DNA of 64,000 nucleotides from Paenibacillus zeisoli (GTDB lineage: Bacteria; Bacillota; Bacilli; Paenibacillales; Paenibacillaceae). A model generated the notes under the pieces. The model ran no database searches. It had not been told where the DNA came from and was given only the letters and a program-made list of their open reading frames with translations. The stretch lies in NCBI RefSeq assembly GCF_003994465.1, contig NZ_RZNX01000001.1, forward strand, positions 496,001 to 560,000. The letters are read 5' to 3'. Below are positions 18,028-27,828 of the stretch, in pieces (within the stretch, counting starts at the first letter, position 1; each line of letters opens with the position of its first letter). Both the position numbers and the translations under genes were made by a program.

Positions 18028-18630
18028 ATGCCGGAGAGGTTGCATTACCTTCTGGCTGCCAATTTTCATGATCTCAGCGAGATCATTCAAGAGCAGATTT
18101 ACTATGACTTTTACGATCTGGTGTACAGCATAATTGTATACATAGTGAAGGATCATTCGGCAGCAGAGGATATTATCCAGGAAGCTTTCTTAAAGGTCAT
18201 CCGTAAGAAGCCCACGTTCGAGAACGAGCAGAAGATGAAGTCTTGGCTAAAGGTCGTAACCCGAAATACCGCAATTAATTATTTGAGAAAAAGTAAAAAT
18301 TACCGTAACCACTTTGATTCGGACAGTGTTTTTATAAATATAGAACCCCATAATCCCGAACCCTCTGTAGAACAGACGGTCGAGACCAAGATGTTAGAAG
18401 AAGCCATCATATCTTATTTGGACCGGTTGAAGCCAGAATACAAGCTGCTCATTGAATACCGTTGGAAGCTTGGACTTTCTTACAGGGAAATTGCAGACGA
18501 GCTGAATACCGAAGAGAATGTAGTAAGACAAAGGCTGTATCGTGCCCGGGAAAGTATCAAAAAAATGCTGAATAAGGAGTGGGGCGATATTCATGCGAAG
18601 AAAATCACCAAAGTGGGATCCCGAATATGA
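18028..18630 (+). CDS. ECF-type RNA polymerase sigma factor
   Basis: 200 aa from the ATG at 18028 (GAGAGGAG upstream); the frame is open further upstream, but that extension lacks a ribosome site and resembles no sigma domain. Region 2 is VYSIIVYIVKDHSAAEDIIQ and on to the WLKVVTRNTAINYLR stretch. Region 4 is LSYREIADELNTEENVVRQR followed by LYRARESIKKML, giving -10 and -35 recognition. The next gene overlaps by 38 bases and encodes a membrane protein expected to be its regulator. Confidence 0.92.
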   Translation: MPERLHYLLAANFHDLSEIIQEQIYYDFYDLVYSIIVYIVKDHSAAEDIIQEAFLKVIRKKPTFENEQKMKSWLKVVTRNTAINYLRKSKNYRNHFDSDSVFINIEPHNPEPSVEQTVETKMLEEAIISYLDRLKPEYKLLIEYRWKLGLSYREIADELNTEENVVRQRLYRARESIKKMLNKEWGDIHAKKITKVGSRI

Positions 18631-19105
18631 AGATGAACTCGATGAGCTCATACGCGAAGTGTTCATCACATCGCCGAATTCTTCGCTCCCTTCCGAGGAG
18701 CTAAGACGTGCTTCCTGGCTAAAAGTCAGGCATAACATTCAGAAAGAAAAGCGGCTTCGTATAATAATGCGAAGATTCAAGTTATTCGGTATCCTCTCTG
18801 CTTCTTTCGCCCTTGGCATACTATTAATCTCCCCTCCCACCTTCACGCAAGCCGTGGCACCGATTTATCAGAATGTACAGCAGCTTAGAATGGGAATCGC
18901 ACAAGTGGTATTCGGGAAGAAGGCTTGTATGGAAACTAGCCTAGCTAGGTCAAGCTTCCCTCTTAATAAAGATAAAGAGGAACCTCATGGAAGAGTAATG
19001 TCAAATGGATTGATTAAGCGTCAGGCTGTTACACTAGAAGAAGCTTTTAATAACATATCATTTGTCCTTCCAATTCTCCCCACTCCACCTCACAGATTCA
19101 AATAG
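18593..19105 (+). CDS. putative anti-sigma partner, C-terminally shortened
   Basis: 170 aa. The N-terminal cytoplasmic part (1-58) is charged, one membrane helix lies at about 64-82 (LFGILSASFALGILLIS), and the outer part ends soon after TLEEAFNNISFVLPILPT. That last stretch resembles the beginning of a DUF4367-type domain, which in related proteins continues for about another 100 residues; here a stop follows. The other frames downstream do not restore the domain, so this looks like deletion rather than frameshift. Overlap with the sigma gene supports sigma-factor control. Confidence 0.65.
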   Translation: MRRKSPKWDPEYEDELDELIREVFITSPNSSLPSEELRRASWLKVRHNIQKEKRLRIIMRRFKLFGILSASFALGILLISPPTFTQAVAPIYQNVQQLRMGIAQVVFGKKACMETSLARSSFPLNKDKEEPHGRVMSNGLIKRQAVTLEEAFNNISFVLPILPTPPHRFK

Positions 19106-19167
19106 GGTCATAATATGGGAATGTATTGGATAAGGAGCTTTTATAGTCGCAAATCATGTGAAATAGC

Positions 19168-19200
19168 AAAAAGGCATTCCAGTCGGAATGCCTTTTTGAA
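19168..19200 (+). terminator. intrinsic terminator after sigma/anti-sigma pair
   Basis: AAAAAGGCATTCC (19168-19180) and GGAATGCCTTTTT (19185-19197) make a perfect 13-bp stem with loop AGTC. It may also serve the convergent opp operon. Confidence 0.85.
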
Positions 19201-19334
19201 TCTTCATTTAGATTAGAACTACTGAATAACACATCAGGCAGGCGCCTGAAAAATGTTACACAGTGTCGCTTATTTACTGCTTTGACTCCTATAGTAGCTA
19301 TGGGACAAGAGTACAGGCCACTCTTCGAGTAAAA

Positions 19335-20306
19335 TTATGCTAAATGACAAGCTACAAAGTGGTTCCCTCCTGCATCGCGGAATTCGGGAACTTCTTCCTT
19401 GCAACGCCCAATCGCAAATGGACATCTTGTGTGGAATTTGCAGCCCAGCGGTGGGTTTGCCGGACTTGGAATATCCCCCTTAAGTACAATTCTCTCCCTT
19501 TTTAATTTCGGGATGGGGATCGGTACTGCTGACAGAAGCGCCTTCGTATAAGGATGTAGCGGGTTCTGGAATAACTCGTCCCTCGAAGACGTCTCGACCA
19601 TGGAGCCCAGGTACATGACACCAATCCGATTACATAGGTGTTCCACAACACTAAGATCATGGGAAATGAACAAGTACGCCAGCCCACGCGTCTCCTGAAG
19701 ATTACGGAATAAGTTAATAATCTGCGCCTGAATAGAGACATCAAGCGCCGATACGGGCTCATCCGCGATAATTAAGTCCGGGTTCAAGATGAGTGCCCTT
19801 GCAATCCCTATCCGCTGACGTTGACCGCCAGAGAACTCATGCGGGAATCGGTCAATATGGTACGATGACAGTCCGCAAGAACGAAGCACTTCTTCTACGT
19901 GATCCCGAATCTCCCCTCGGGTGGCGAGCCCATGATCAAGAAGTGCCTCACCGATCGCGTCACCTACGCGTACACGTGGATTTAGTGAACTATAGGGATC
20001 CTGGAAGATTAGCTGCATCTGAGGGCGGAGCTTTCGAAGCTCCTCTGGACCTAAATCGTATACATTGATCCCTTTAAATTTTACCTCACCCTCAGTTTTC
20101 TCGATCAACCTTACAATGGAACGCCCTACTGTGCTCTTCCCACTGCCAGATTCCCCAACAAGGCCGAAGGTCTCCCCAACTCTAATCTGAATACTGATAT
20201 CATCGACAGCTTTAACATATCCTGTGGTTCGGTTCAATAGACCGGACTTTATGGGAAAGTACTTCTTCAAATGATTAACCTCAAGCAAGTCCTCAGCTAT
20301 GGACAT
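19335..20306 (-). CDS. oppF: oligopeptide/dipeptide ABC importer ATPase (OppF/DppF)
   Basis: 323 aa. Walker [14 protein letters not shown]-loop [12 protein letters not shown], signature [15 protein letters not shown], Walker [13 protein letters not shown], switch FISHDLSVV. The OppF/DppF C-terminal peptide-transporter extension (about 235-320) is present with [12 protein letters not shown] and the cysteines of [14 protein letters not shown], a likely Fe-S or zinc site known in the family. A frame extension to 20324 exists, but ATG 20306 has GAGGAGGG at the right distance. Its start overlaps the OppD gene end by 14 bases. Confidence 0.92.
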   Translation of the reverse strand: MSIAEDLLEVNHLKKYFPIKSGLLNRTTGYVKAVDDISIQIRVGETFGLVGESGSGKSTVGRSIVRLIEKTEGEVKFKGINVYDLGPEELRKLRPQMQLIFQDPYSSLNPRVRVGDAIGEALLDHGLATRGEIRDHVEEVLRSCGLSSYHIDRFPHEFSGGQRQRIGIARALILNPDLIIADEPVSALDVSIQAQIINLFRNLQETRGLAYLFISHDLSVVEHLCNRIGVMYLGSMVETSSRDELFQNPLHPYTKALLSAVPIPIPKLKRERIVLKGDIPSPANPPLGCKFHTRCPFAIGRCKEEVPEFRDAGGNHFVACHLA

Positions 20307-21282
20307 GTAAAGCACCCTCCTCATAAAGCCAACAAGCCACTTTCTGGTGAATGGTAATCTCTTTTAGAGCAGGCTCATCAGTCCGGCAGATCGCCATACA
20401 GTTGTCACAACGGTCATGGAAATAACAAGAACTTTCCAGTTCGAGCGGATTAGGTACCTGTCCCGGGATCGAATACAGTTCATCTTGACGCTGATTAATA
20501 ATCGGTTTGGATTTGAGTAGTCCCCTTGTATAGGGATGCTTAGGGTTGGAGAATAGCTCTACAACTTCGCCTTCTTCTACAATTTTACCGGAATACATAA
20601 CAATCACATAATCCGCCATTTCAGCAACAACACCGAGATCATGGGTAATCAAGAGAATAGACATCCCTGATTCCTGTTTGAATTTACGGAGCATGTCGAG
20701 AATCTGTGCCTGAATGGTCACATCCAGTGCTGTAGTTGGCTCATCTGCAATGAGCAGCTTTGGATTACAGGATATGGCAATGGCAATCATAATTCTCTGC
20801 AGCATACCTCCACTTAACTCATGCGGGTAACTTCGGGCAATCTGCTCCGCTCTTGAAATCCCGACCTGCTCAATCAGACGTATTGCTTGCTTTTGAGCTT
20901 CTCGCTTCCCCATGTTCATGTGAACCATCAACGGTTCAATAATCTGTTCACCTATTGTAATGACCGGATTGAGTGATGACATAGGCTCTTGGAAAATCAT
21001 AGCGATTTCATTCCCTCGGATGGCACGAAGTTCGTTCTTGCCAAGCTTCAGAAGATCCTTATCCCCGAAATGTATTGAACCTTCAACAACTTTGCCGGAT
21101 GGTTCTTCGATAAGACCCATTACAGACAATGCGGTAATGCTTTTTCCACAGCCAGATTCGCCTACAATACATACGGTTTCGCCTGAGCGGATTCGAAGAC
21201 TAATATTATCAACGGCCCTCACCGTTCCTTCTTCTGTTGTAAAGTGAGTGCTCAGGTGTTCGATTTCAAGTAAATTCTTCAA
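20293..21282 (-). CDS. oppD: oligopeptide/dipeptide ABC importer ATPase (OppD/DppD)
   Basis: About 329 aa. Walker [14 protein letters not shown]-loop [12 protein letters not shown], signature [12 protein letters not shown], Walker [13 protein letters not shown], switch LITHDLGVV; the C-terminal family extension contains [12 protein letters not shown] and [13 protein letters not shown]. The frame opens with GTG at 21294, but TTG at 21282 (giving [10 protein letters not shown]) has GGTGG at 8-base spacing and fits the family N-terminus better; the choice is uncertain. Second-last gene of the opp operon. Confidence 0.9.
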   Translation of the reverse strand: MKNLLEIEHLSTHFTTEEGTVRAVDNISLRIRSGETVCIVGESGCGKSITALSVMGLIEEPSGKVVEGSIHFGDKDLLKLGKNELRAIRGNEIAMIFQEPMSSLNPVITIGEQIIEPLMVHMNMGKREAQKQAIRLIEQVGISRAEQIARSYPHELSGGMLQRIMIAIAISCNPKLLIADEPTTALDVTIQAQILDMLRKFKQESGMSILLITHDLGVVAEMADYVIVMYSGKIVEEGEVVELFSNPKHPYTRGLLKSKPIINQRQDELYSIPGQVPNPLELESSCYFHDRCDNCMAICRTDEPALKEITIHQKVACWLYEEGALHVHS

Positions 21283-21294
21283 CGGGCTGTCCAC

Positions 21295-22218
21295 CTACCT
21301 CTTCTTTTTCGGGTCAAGTACATCTCTCAGACCGTCACCAAAAATATTAATTGCAATCACTGTGACAAATATAGAGAACCCGGGTGGAATCCAGAGCCAG
21401 GGACGATTCTGAAAATCTAGCATATTGTTCGCGGCATCGATCATATTCCCCCAAGTTGCTGTCGGCGGCATAACACCCAGTCCGAAGAAGCTGAGGACGG
21501 ATTCAGTGAGGATAGATCCCCCGATATTTAAGGTAGCAATTACAATCAGCAAAGGGACGATATTGGGCAGCAGGTGGTGAAAGAGCTTGCGTCTGCTGCT
21601 TAGTCCTAAGACGGTCGCTGCTTGCATAAATTCCCGCTCACGCAGACTCAGCATTTGTCCTCTAACCATTCGAGCAAGTGATGGCCAACCGATTAAACTA
21701 AGCATGACCATTACGATGTACATCCTGTAGTCCGTTGGCACTTTCCACTCAGATAGAAGTGCACCGAATATAAATAGAAGTGGAAGACTTGGAATGGTGA
21801 GCAGCAAATCTGCAGCACGCATAATGATTTGATCAATAATTCCTCTGAAATACCCGGCGATAGCTCCCAAAAGTGTACCGATGAAGACAGAGAGTATCAT
21901 CGAAGCAAGTCCTACGGTAAGCGATATTCGCCCAGCCTGGAGAACACGGGTAAGCACATCCCTGCCGAGCCCGTCTGTACCCAGCCAATGTCTCATATTC
22001 GGCGGGTGGTTCATTATATTCATATGAATCTTGTTAGCTGAATACGGAGAGAAGATTGGCCCGATAAAACATGCAATGAACATAATAATTACAACTATGA
22101 GCCCGGTAACGGCCAGCTTATCCTTGAACAAACGATGCATGGATTGCTTCCAGATGGAGGATTTCAACGGTGTTCTCTTTGGAACTTTACCTGTAGAAAT
22201 CTCGCTCATGGATGACAT
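21295..22218 (-). CDS. oppC: oligopeptide/dipeptide ABC importer permease (OppC/DppC)
   Basis: 307 aa. N-terminal cytoplasmic tail, first helix at about 34-55, then SANKIHMNIMNHPPN and HWLGTDGLGRDVLTR, the OppC signature before the core helices. The coupling loop is MLSLREREFMQAATVLGLSS. ATG start with AAGGAGG upstream. Abuts oppD (stop next to its frame). Confidence 0.92.
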   Translation of the reverse strand: MSSMSEISTGKVPKRTPLKSSIWKQSMHRLFKDKLAVTGLIVVIIMFIACFIGPIFSPYSANKIHMNIMNHPPNMRHWLGTDGLGRDVLTRVLQAGRISLTVGLASMILSVFIGTLLGAIAGYFRGIIDQIIMRAADLLLTIPSLPLLFIFGALLSEWKVPTDYRMYIVMVMLSLIGWPSLARMVRGQMLSLREREFMQAATVLGLSSRRKLFHHLLPNIVPLLIVIATLNIGGSILTESVLSFFGLGVMPPTATWGNMIDAANNMLDFQNRPWLWIPPGFSIFVTVIAINIFGDGLRDVLDPKKKR

Positions 22219-22234
22219 AATGACGACCTCCTTA

Positions 22235-23188
22235 TTACAGTTTGACGCGTGGATCGGCTATATGGTACAAGATATCCGACAACAGGGTGCCTATTACCGT
22301 CAAGACGGCAATCAGCATAGTAAAACCGACCAAGAGAGGATAGTCCCGCAATCCAAATGACTGCATATACAGCTGACCAATACCAGGCCAATTAAAGATT
22401 TTTTCAATAATCAATGATCCTCCAAATAATGCCGGAAGCTCGAATCCGACCAGCGTGATTGCAGGAAGAAGTGCATTTCGGAGCGCATGAGTGAACAGCA
22501 CCTTTCTCTCAGTGAGGCCTTTGGCCCTAGCGGTCCGTATATAATCTTGCTTGATTACATCAATCATATTGCTGCGGAAATACCTAGTAAGAGATCCAAG
22601 CCCAAGCAGGGTCATGACAATAACTGGGAGAGTCATATGATGAACAACTTCACGTAGATAAGCCAGCCCCGTTGCATTACTGCCCGTAGCCAACATCCCT
22701 CCTGGAGGCAGCCATTTAAGATCAACAGCCAAGACTTTAATTAAGAACAATCCGATGAAGAAAGAAGGAATTGACATCGCAGCAAAGGTTCCGACCATAA
22801 CCAGCGTATCAAACCAGGAGTACTGCTTATAGGCGGCATTGACACCAATAATGACAGCGATCAACCAGGTCATGAATGTAGATACGATCGCAAGCAGAAA
22901 TGAATTCCAAATGTATTGATTAAACAGGGTAAGAACTGGTGTCTGCTGTGCCAGAGAGTATCCAAAATCACCATGAAGAGCATTCTTCATCCATATGAAA
23001 TAGCGTTCAAGTAAGGGTTGGTTCAGTCCATATATTTCCCTTAGCTCCGCCTTCCGTTCAGGAGACAGTTTCAAATTTCCACTAATAAAATCACCTGGAG
23101 TAAGTGCATATAGACTAAAAACGAGCAGCGATGCAGCCAGGAGTATAATCAGCATGTAAATAAGTCTCTTAGAAATATAAGTGCTCAT
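22235..23188 (-). CDS. oppB: oligopeptide/dipeptide ABC importer permease (OppB/DppB)
   Basis: 317 aa, six helices. MSTYISKRLIYMLIILLAAS is the standard OppB N-terminal helix; LYALTPGDFISGNL and GLNQPLLERYFIWMKNALHGDFG are family-typical; the coupling loop is DVIKQDYIRTARAKGLTERKV. ATG start with AAGGAG. Sits between the binding-protein gene and oppC. Confidence 0.92.
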   Translation of the reverse strand: MSTYISKRLIYMLIILLAASLLVFSLYALTPGDFISGNLKLSPERKAELREIYGLNQPLLERYFIWMKNALHGDFGYSLAQQTPVLTLFNQYIWNSFLLAIVSTFMTWLIAVIIGVNAAYKQYSWFDTLVMVGTFAAMSIPSFFIGLFLIKVLAVDLKWLPPGGMLATGSNATGLAYLREVVHHMTLPVIVMTLLGLGSLTRYFRSNMIDVIKQDYIRTARAKGLTERKVLFTHALRNALLPAITLVGFELPALFGGSLIIEKIFNWPGIGQLYMQSFGLRDYPLLVGFTMLIAVLTVIGTLLSDILYHIADPRVKL

Positions 23189-23246
23189 GACCGGCTCCTT
23201 ATGAGATCCCGTAGCTCCTCTTAAGAAGAGCTACAGGACTGAATTT

Positions 23247-24986
23247 TTACTTGCTGAGGGACCATTCAGGAAGACTACTTGAAATTCCGTTAAATGGACT
23301 TATGCTGAGATTCTCTATTCTGCCGTTATAGCCGTAAACAGTCTTCTTGTAGTTGGTGAAGATTACTGGAAGCTCGTCATTAATTAGTTGGAAGATCTCT
23401 TTATATGTCCTTTTTCTCGCTTCTATATCGGATGTGGCCAACGCTTTGTTATAGAGTTCAATAAACTTAGGGTTGTCGTAACCTTTAACCTCACCAGTCG
23501 GGAGGAACATAGAAAGGCCGTCGGACGGGTCACTTAGCATAGGCGTTGAGAAGCTTGCGAGGTCATAGTCCTTGCTTTCCACTTTAGACACCAGGGCATT
23601 AAAGTCCGCGAATACTTCAGGTTGGAAATCAATGCCGATCGCTTGGAAGTTTTCTTTTGCGATAGGAATAAAGATATCGGTACTCTTACTTTTAAAGCCC
23701 AAGTAATGGAGAGTGAGTTTTTTTCCGTTTTTCTCTCGTATGCCACTTGAACCCACCTTCCATCCTGCTTCATCCAACAGTTGCTTCGCTTTCTCTGGAT
23801 CATATTTATACGGATTAATTCCATCTTGAGTATATGCCCATGAAATAGGAGAGGATGGAATATTGGCAACTTCACCAGCACCCTGTGCAGCATCAACATA
23901 AATGCTCTGGCGATCTAATCCATAGGTAATTGCCTGTCTTACTTTCTTATCCTTCAGTTGTTCATGTTCTAAGTTTACTTGTAGGTAGCCGTAGGTACTT
24001 GGGGTATATGGAATTACATTAACAAAGCCAAGTCCCTTCAGCTTATCGATATTTTCCTGGGTGGCGCTAAAACTGGCAAAATCGATTTCCCCAGTCTCCA
24101 GGTATTGCCACGTATCTCCTTCAGAAGTTTTATATATAAAATGCTTTGTTTTGGGTATGCCTTTGTAATAGTACTCATTAGCTACAAAGCGTACTTCCTG
24201 CCCGGGGATAAACTTCTCAAGCTTGTAAGGGCCTGTTCCAACGGGAGCAAGATAGAGCTTCTTGATATAGTCCAACTGACCAAATTTATAATCCTTGCCG
24301 TAATAAGCTTTGGAGAGCACAGGTCCACCAAGTGTTGTAAGTGCGGTTGCGTTTGGCTGATCAAGTGTGACTGAGATGGTCAGTGGATCAATTACTTTGA
24401 TTCCAGTCACTGTACTTGCTTTACCTGCTTTATAATCTGCTCCGCCTTTCACATGCACTACATCAATAGGTGTATCTCCTGCGTAGGCTTTATCATGTAG
24501 TATGGTCCAGGTAAACGCAACATCGTCCGAAGTAACGGGTGAGCCATCACTGAATTTCAAATTTTTGCGCAAATGATATGTAATAGTTAAATTGTCTGCT
24601 GAAATATCCCATTTCTCAGCAAGCTCTGGAACCGGAACACCTTCATTATCCGTTGTGACCAAGGAAGCTTGCAGCTGTGAATTAACGTTCCCGTCGTATC
24701 CGCTCTGTGTGAAGTAGGGTACAAAAGCACCTGATGGGTCGGTCAGACCAACAATGATGGTATCTGTCCGCTGCTTGGCTATGTCCGGAAGTTTGGACAG
24801 ATCAGAAGCCTTAATATTTTGGGCTGCAGCCTGTTCTGTAGACACTTTGGTCTCTGTTACTGCCCCCCCTTTTGCAGTTGTACTGCTTGATGGAGGAATC
24901 GCATCATCCTGACTGTCGGAGCAAGCATTTAAGAGCAGCGAGCTTCCAACCAATAGTGAGACTAATAAAATTGCACCTTTTCTCAT
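23247..24986 (-). CDS. oppA: peptide-binding lipoprotein of the Opp/Dpp importer
   Basis: 579 aa. Lipobox LLLNAC (Cys about 22). SBP_bac_5 family: LAEKWDISADNLTITYHLRK, FSDGSPVTSDDVAFTWTIL, KKVRQAITYGLDRQSIY are classic blocks. The ATG at 24986 is preferred over the GTG at 24995 because GGAG lies 8 bases upstream. First gene of a five-gene operon (binding protein, two permeases, two ATPases), so substrates are peptides or, as in some relatives, nickel or sugars; peptide is the default. Confidence 0.9.
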   Translation of the reverse strand: MRKGAILLVSLLVGSSLLLNACSDSQDDAIPPSSSTTAKGGAVTETKVSTEQAAAQNIKASDLSKLPDIAKQRTDTIIVGLTDPSGAFVPYFTQSGYDGNVNSQLQASLVTTDNEGVPVPELAEKWDISADNLTITYHLRKNLKFSDGSPVTSDDVAFTWTILHDKAYAGDTPIDVVHVKGGADYKAGKASTVTGIKVIDPLTISVTLDQPNATALTTLGGPVLSKAYYGKDYKFGQLDYIKKLYLAPVGTGPYKLEKFIPGQEVRFVANEYYYKGIPKTKHFIYKTSEGDTWQYLETGEIDFASFSATQENIDKLKGLGFVNVIPYTPSTYGYLQVNLEHEQLKDKKVRQAITYGLDRQSIYVDAAQGAGEVANIPSSPISWAYTQDGINPYKYDPEKAKQLLDEAGWKVGSSGIREKNGKKLTLHYLGFKSKSTDIFIPIAKENFQAIGIDFQPEVFADFNALVSKVESKDYDLASFSTPMLSDPSDGLSMFLPTGEVKGYDNPKFIELYNKALATSDIEARKRTYKEIFQLINDELPVIFTNYKKTVYGYNGRIENLSISPFNGISSSLPEWSLSK

Positions 24987-25136
24987 AGAATCCACTCCAT
25001 TATCTTTAATATTAAATTCCGATCAACAAACTATGATTTATGATCGATACTGTAATTATATGGATGAGGATCGGTTCTGTAAAGAGAGAACTACAAAAGA
25101 AATTTAAAATTGCAAATTGGATACCCATAAAGTTAT

Positions 25137-25169
25137 AAAAAAACCACTCTTTTCTAAAGAAAAGAATGG
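25137..25169 (-). terminator. terminator of the winged-helix regulator gene
   Basis: On the minus strand CCATTCTTTTC pairs with GAAAAGAGTGG (one G-T wobble) and is followed by seven T residues. Confidence 0.8.
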
Positions 25170-25185
25170 CTCTAATGACATGAAT

Positions 25186-26100
25186 CTAATATTCGGTTAT
25201 ATATTCAAGTAGGTTCTTCTGCATTTCTTCGAGTCCGCTTGGTCGCAGACTGTATTCTGTTAACGCTTCACCCTCGAAGTGGGCATAGATTAAACCCGCT
25301 CTGCGGAGATTGGAGATGTGATCATGTGTAATTCCCTTAGATAATTTTAAATATCGAACGATTTCAATGAAGCTCCGAGGCCCCTTATTCAGATAGCGCA
25401 AAATTTTAAGTCGGCTCTTTTCTCCCACACTTCGGAGCATTCGATAGTTCTGTGGACTTATATTCTCATCATGATCAGCGAAATAAATTCGCGCTGAATA
25501 ACTGCAAATTGTGAATTTACCGTAATGATATATTACACTAATGGGCTGAAAATGGAATTGCGGGATCAGTATTATCTCTTCGAGCCCACTTATTGGCTTG
25601 AACATAAGACCATTCGTGGTTGAATCGATAAATAATTCGGAATTCATTTCAAGCAGCTTGTCTAGTCTGGACTTTTTTTCTTGATGCAATGAAGTGAGGA
25701 TCTCGGGCCGGATATTCTTGAAATAAAGTTCATTCCATTGCCCAAACAACACTAATGACTTGGAGTGAAATTTCCCCATATTCTCAGGCAAATAAGTACT
25801 GTACTCTGCAATCATATCATACAATTCACCTAGCGTAAGGTTCTCCAACCAGCTAATAAAACTTGAAACTTCAGTTTTGTCGGGGCACAAATGAACTAGC
25901 AAATACATCAGTTTCCAGTCAGCATCGACATCCGTTTCATCAAGCATATTCGCAAACTCCGGTGCTAAGAGCTTTTTAGCCGATGTAGCCCAGCTGGAGG
26001 ACAGGTCAATTTTTTTATGGGAGCTTCTGCATATATAGGTATGCAGACTGTTAATTAACTCATGTATGGGTTCAAATTGAACTTCTACTCGAAAAGTCAA
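25186..26100 (-). CDS. ArsR-like winged-helix transcriptional regulator
   Basis: 304 aa. A long N-terminal domain of unknown role (about 1-210) precedes a C-terminal ArsR-type helix-turn-helix (about 220-300): MLRSVGEKSRLKILRYLNKG, RSFIEIVRYLKLSKGITHDH, then ISNLRRAGLIYAHFEGEALTEYSLRP as the wing. No Cys metal site is seen. TTG start with AAGGAGGG upstream. It is encoded upstream of the opp operon in the same direction but ends at its own terminator; control of opp is possible, not shown. Confidence 0.8.
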   Translation of the reverse strand: MTFRVEVQFEPIHELINSLHTYICRSSHKKIDLSSSWATSAKKLLAPEFANMLDETDVDADWKLMYLLVHLCPDKTEVSSFISWLENLTLGELYDMIAEYSTYLPENMGKFHSKSLVLFGQWNELYFKNIRPEILTSLHQEKKSRLDKLLEMNSELFIDSTTNGLMFKPISGLEEIILIPQFHFQPISVIYHYGKFTICSYSARIYFADHDENISPQNYRMLRSVGEKSRLKILRYLNKGPRSFIEIVRYLKLSKGITHDHISNLRRAGLIYAHFEGEALTEYSLRPSGLEEMQKNLLEYITEY

Positions 26101-26186
26101 ATGTTTATCCCTCCTTCCACATTACATTACAACTTGAACGCTTTAGTGTAAAGATGCAAATTAGTTGATAATGCTAAATTATACAT

Positions 26187-26217
26187 CAAAAAAACCCAGC
26201 ATAAGTTATGCTGGGTG
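26187..26217 (-). terminator. terminator of the CNNM/CBS gene
   Basis: ACCCAGCATAA (26194-26204) and TTATGCTGGGT (26206-26216) are inverted repeats; the minus strand continues into seven T residues. Confidence 0.85.
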
Positions 26218-26227
26218 ACTTACGTTA

Positions 26228-27553
26228 TTAAGCGCCTGCCTCTTCAAGCTGGGCAAAAGCCTCATGTCTAAGCAGCTTAATCCGAGAAATTCTTTTCTGA
26301 TCGGTTTCTTCTACAATGAACGTACAGCCGCCATATTCAGCAGATTGACCGATACGCGGCGGGAGAACCTCAATCCTTGAGTATAACCAGCCGCCAATCG
26401 TATCATAATCATCAGAATCCATTTCCAGACCGAATCGGTCGTTCACGGCGTCTATTAACATTAGACCGTCAATCGAATACGTATTGTCGCCAATTTGCTC
26501 GAACCCTGGCCGTTCTTCATCGAATTCATCCTGAATTTCCCCTACAATTTGTTCGACGATGTCCTCGAGAGTAACTATTCCTGAAGTACCTCCATACTCG
26601 TCGATCAGTAGCGCAATCTGGGTCTTTCCCCTCTGCATGCGCTTCATCAGGTCACTAATAGGTATTGAATCAGGTACCGTCATCATCGGTCTGAGCAAAT
26701 CCCTGTAGTCAGAGCTTCCAGTACGGATCAAATCCTTAATATGGATAAATCCAATAATGTGATCTTTATCGTTATCGCATACCGGATAACGGGTGCGCAT
26801 ACCTTCGAGCGCGATTTCCAAATTTTCATCAAGTGTATTTTGGGAGTATAAACAGATCATTTCCGTACGGGGGATCATAATCTCCCGGGCAGTCGTGTCA
26901 GCGAACTCAAAGATGTTATCCACCAGCTTAAGCTCCGTACTATCGAGCAGTCCGCTCTCTCCACTCTCTTTCATCAGAACACGAATCTCTTCTTCTGTAT
27001 GCACATTATCCTGATCCGAAGCTGGGGATACGCGCATAAGCCGAAGCAGCGCATTCGCAAGTCCATTAAGCACCCATATAAAAGGATAAACTGCTTTGTA
27101 GAAGATTGACATGGGTCCTGCCGAGAGCAGTGTGATATTCTCTGCCTTGCGGATTGCTATCGCTTTGGGTGCAAGCTCACCGAGAACAATATGCAGCACG
27201 GTAACAAGAATAAAGGCGGCAGTAAAGGACACTCCCTGTAACAGTGAAGGTCCCCATCCAAAAAGCGAAAATACCGGCTTCAGCATAGCAGCAACAAGCG
27301 GTCCTCCTAACCAGCCCAACCCAAGCGAACATAAAGTAATTCCGAGCTGGCAGGCGGACAGGTAAGCTTCAGGATTCTGAATAATTCTTCTTGCCATCCT
27401 GGCATTCCGTCGTCCTTCTTCTGCTAATGCTTCGATACGGCTGCTGCGGATTTTCACCATAGCAAATTCTACGGACACGAAGAATCCATTTAGCACCACT
27501 AATAATATAATACTTCCCACTTGCAAAATACTTGGTAAAGGGTCACTGTCCAA
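26228..27553 (-). CDS. hemolysin/CorC (CNNM-CBS) family membrane protein
   Basis: 441 aa. CNNM (DUF21) membrane domain at about 5-200 with three to four helices, a CBS pair at about 215-335 (TAREIMIPRTEMICL, DEYGGTSGIVTLEDIVEQIVGEI) and a C-terminal CorC/HlyC domain (about 350-435). Relatives are linked to Mg2+/Co2+ efflux; YhdP and YqhB are B. subtilis examples. TTG start. Single-gene unit. Not a true hemolysin by any evidence here. Confidence 0.9.
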   Translation of the reverse strand: MDSDPLPSILQVGSIILLVVLNGFFVSVEFAMVKIRSSRIEALAEEGRRNARMARRIIQNPEAYLSACQLGITLCSLGLGWLGGPLVAAMLKPVFSLFGWGPSLLQGVSFTAAFILVTVLHIVLGELAPKAIAIRKAENITLLSAGPMSIFYKAVYPFIWVLNGLANALLRLMRVSPASDQDNVHTEEEIRVLMKESGESGLLDSTELKLVDNIFEFADTTAREIMIPRTEMICLYSQNTLDENLEIALEGMRTRYPVCDNDKDHIIGFIHIKDLIRTGSSDYRDLLRPMMTVPDSIPISDLMKRMQRGKTQIALLIDEYGGTSGIVTLEDIVEQIVGEIQDEFDEERPGFEQIGDNTYSIDGLMLIDAVNDRFGLEMDSDDYDTIGGWLYSRIEVLPPRIGQSAEYGGCTFIVEETDQKRISRIKLLRHEAFAQLEEAGA

Positions 27554-27755
27554 TACGTTTCCTGTCCACAGCTAAATCTCGGCGGCGAACAGGTGCACCT
27601 CCTTCGGTATTCAAATCATGATCGTAATCTTCATTCATATAATTATTATATTATTATACCTTATACAGTCAAATTTCAGGATATGACATCTACACTCAAA
27701 TTTCTGGATAATGATCCAGCTTATCGCTCTGTGATTAAGAATAGGTTTCATGCAA

Positions 27756-27795
27756 AATCACGCTAAGCCGATATGTATCCAGGCTTAGCGTGATT
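27756..27795 (-). terminator. hairpin after gerQ
   Basis: AATCACGCTAAGCC (27756-27769) and GGCTTAGCGTGATT (27782-27795) form a perfect 14-bp stem 34 bases beyond the gerQ stop. The T tract is short, so termination strength is uncertain. Confidence 0.7.
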
Positions 27796-27828
27796 GTTGT
27801 CCTATGAATAATGTTACTCTGTATAAGC

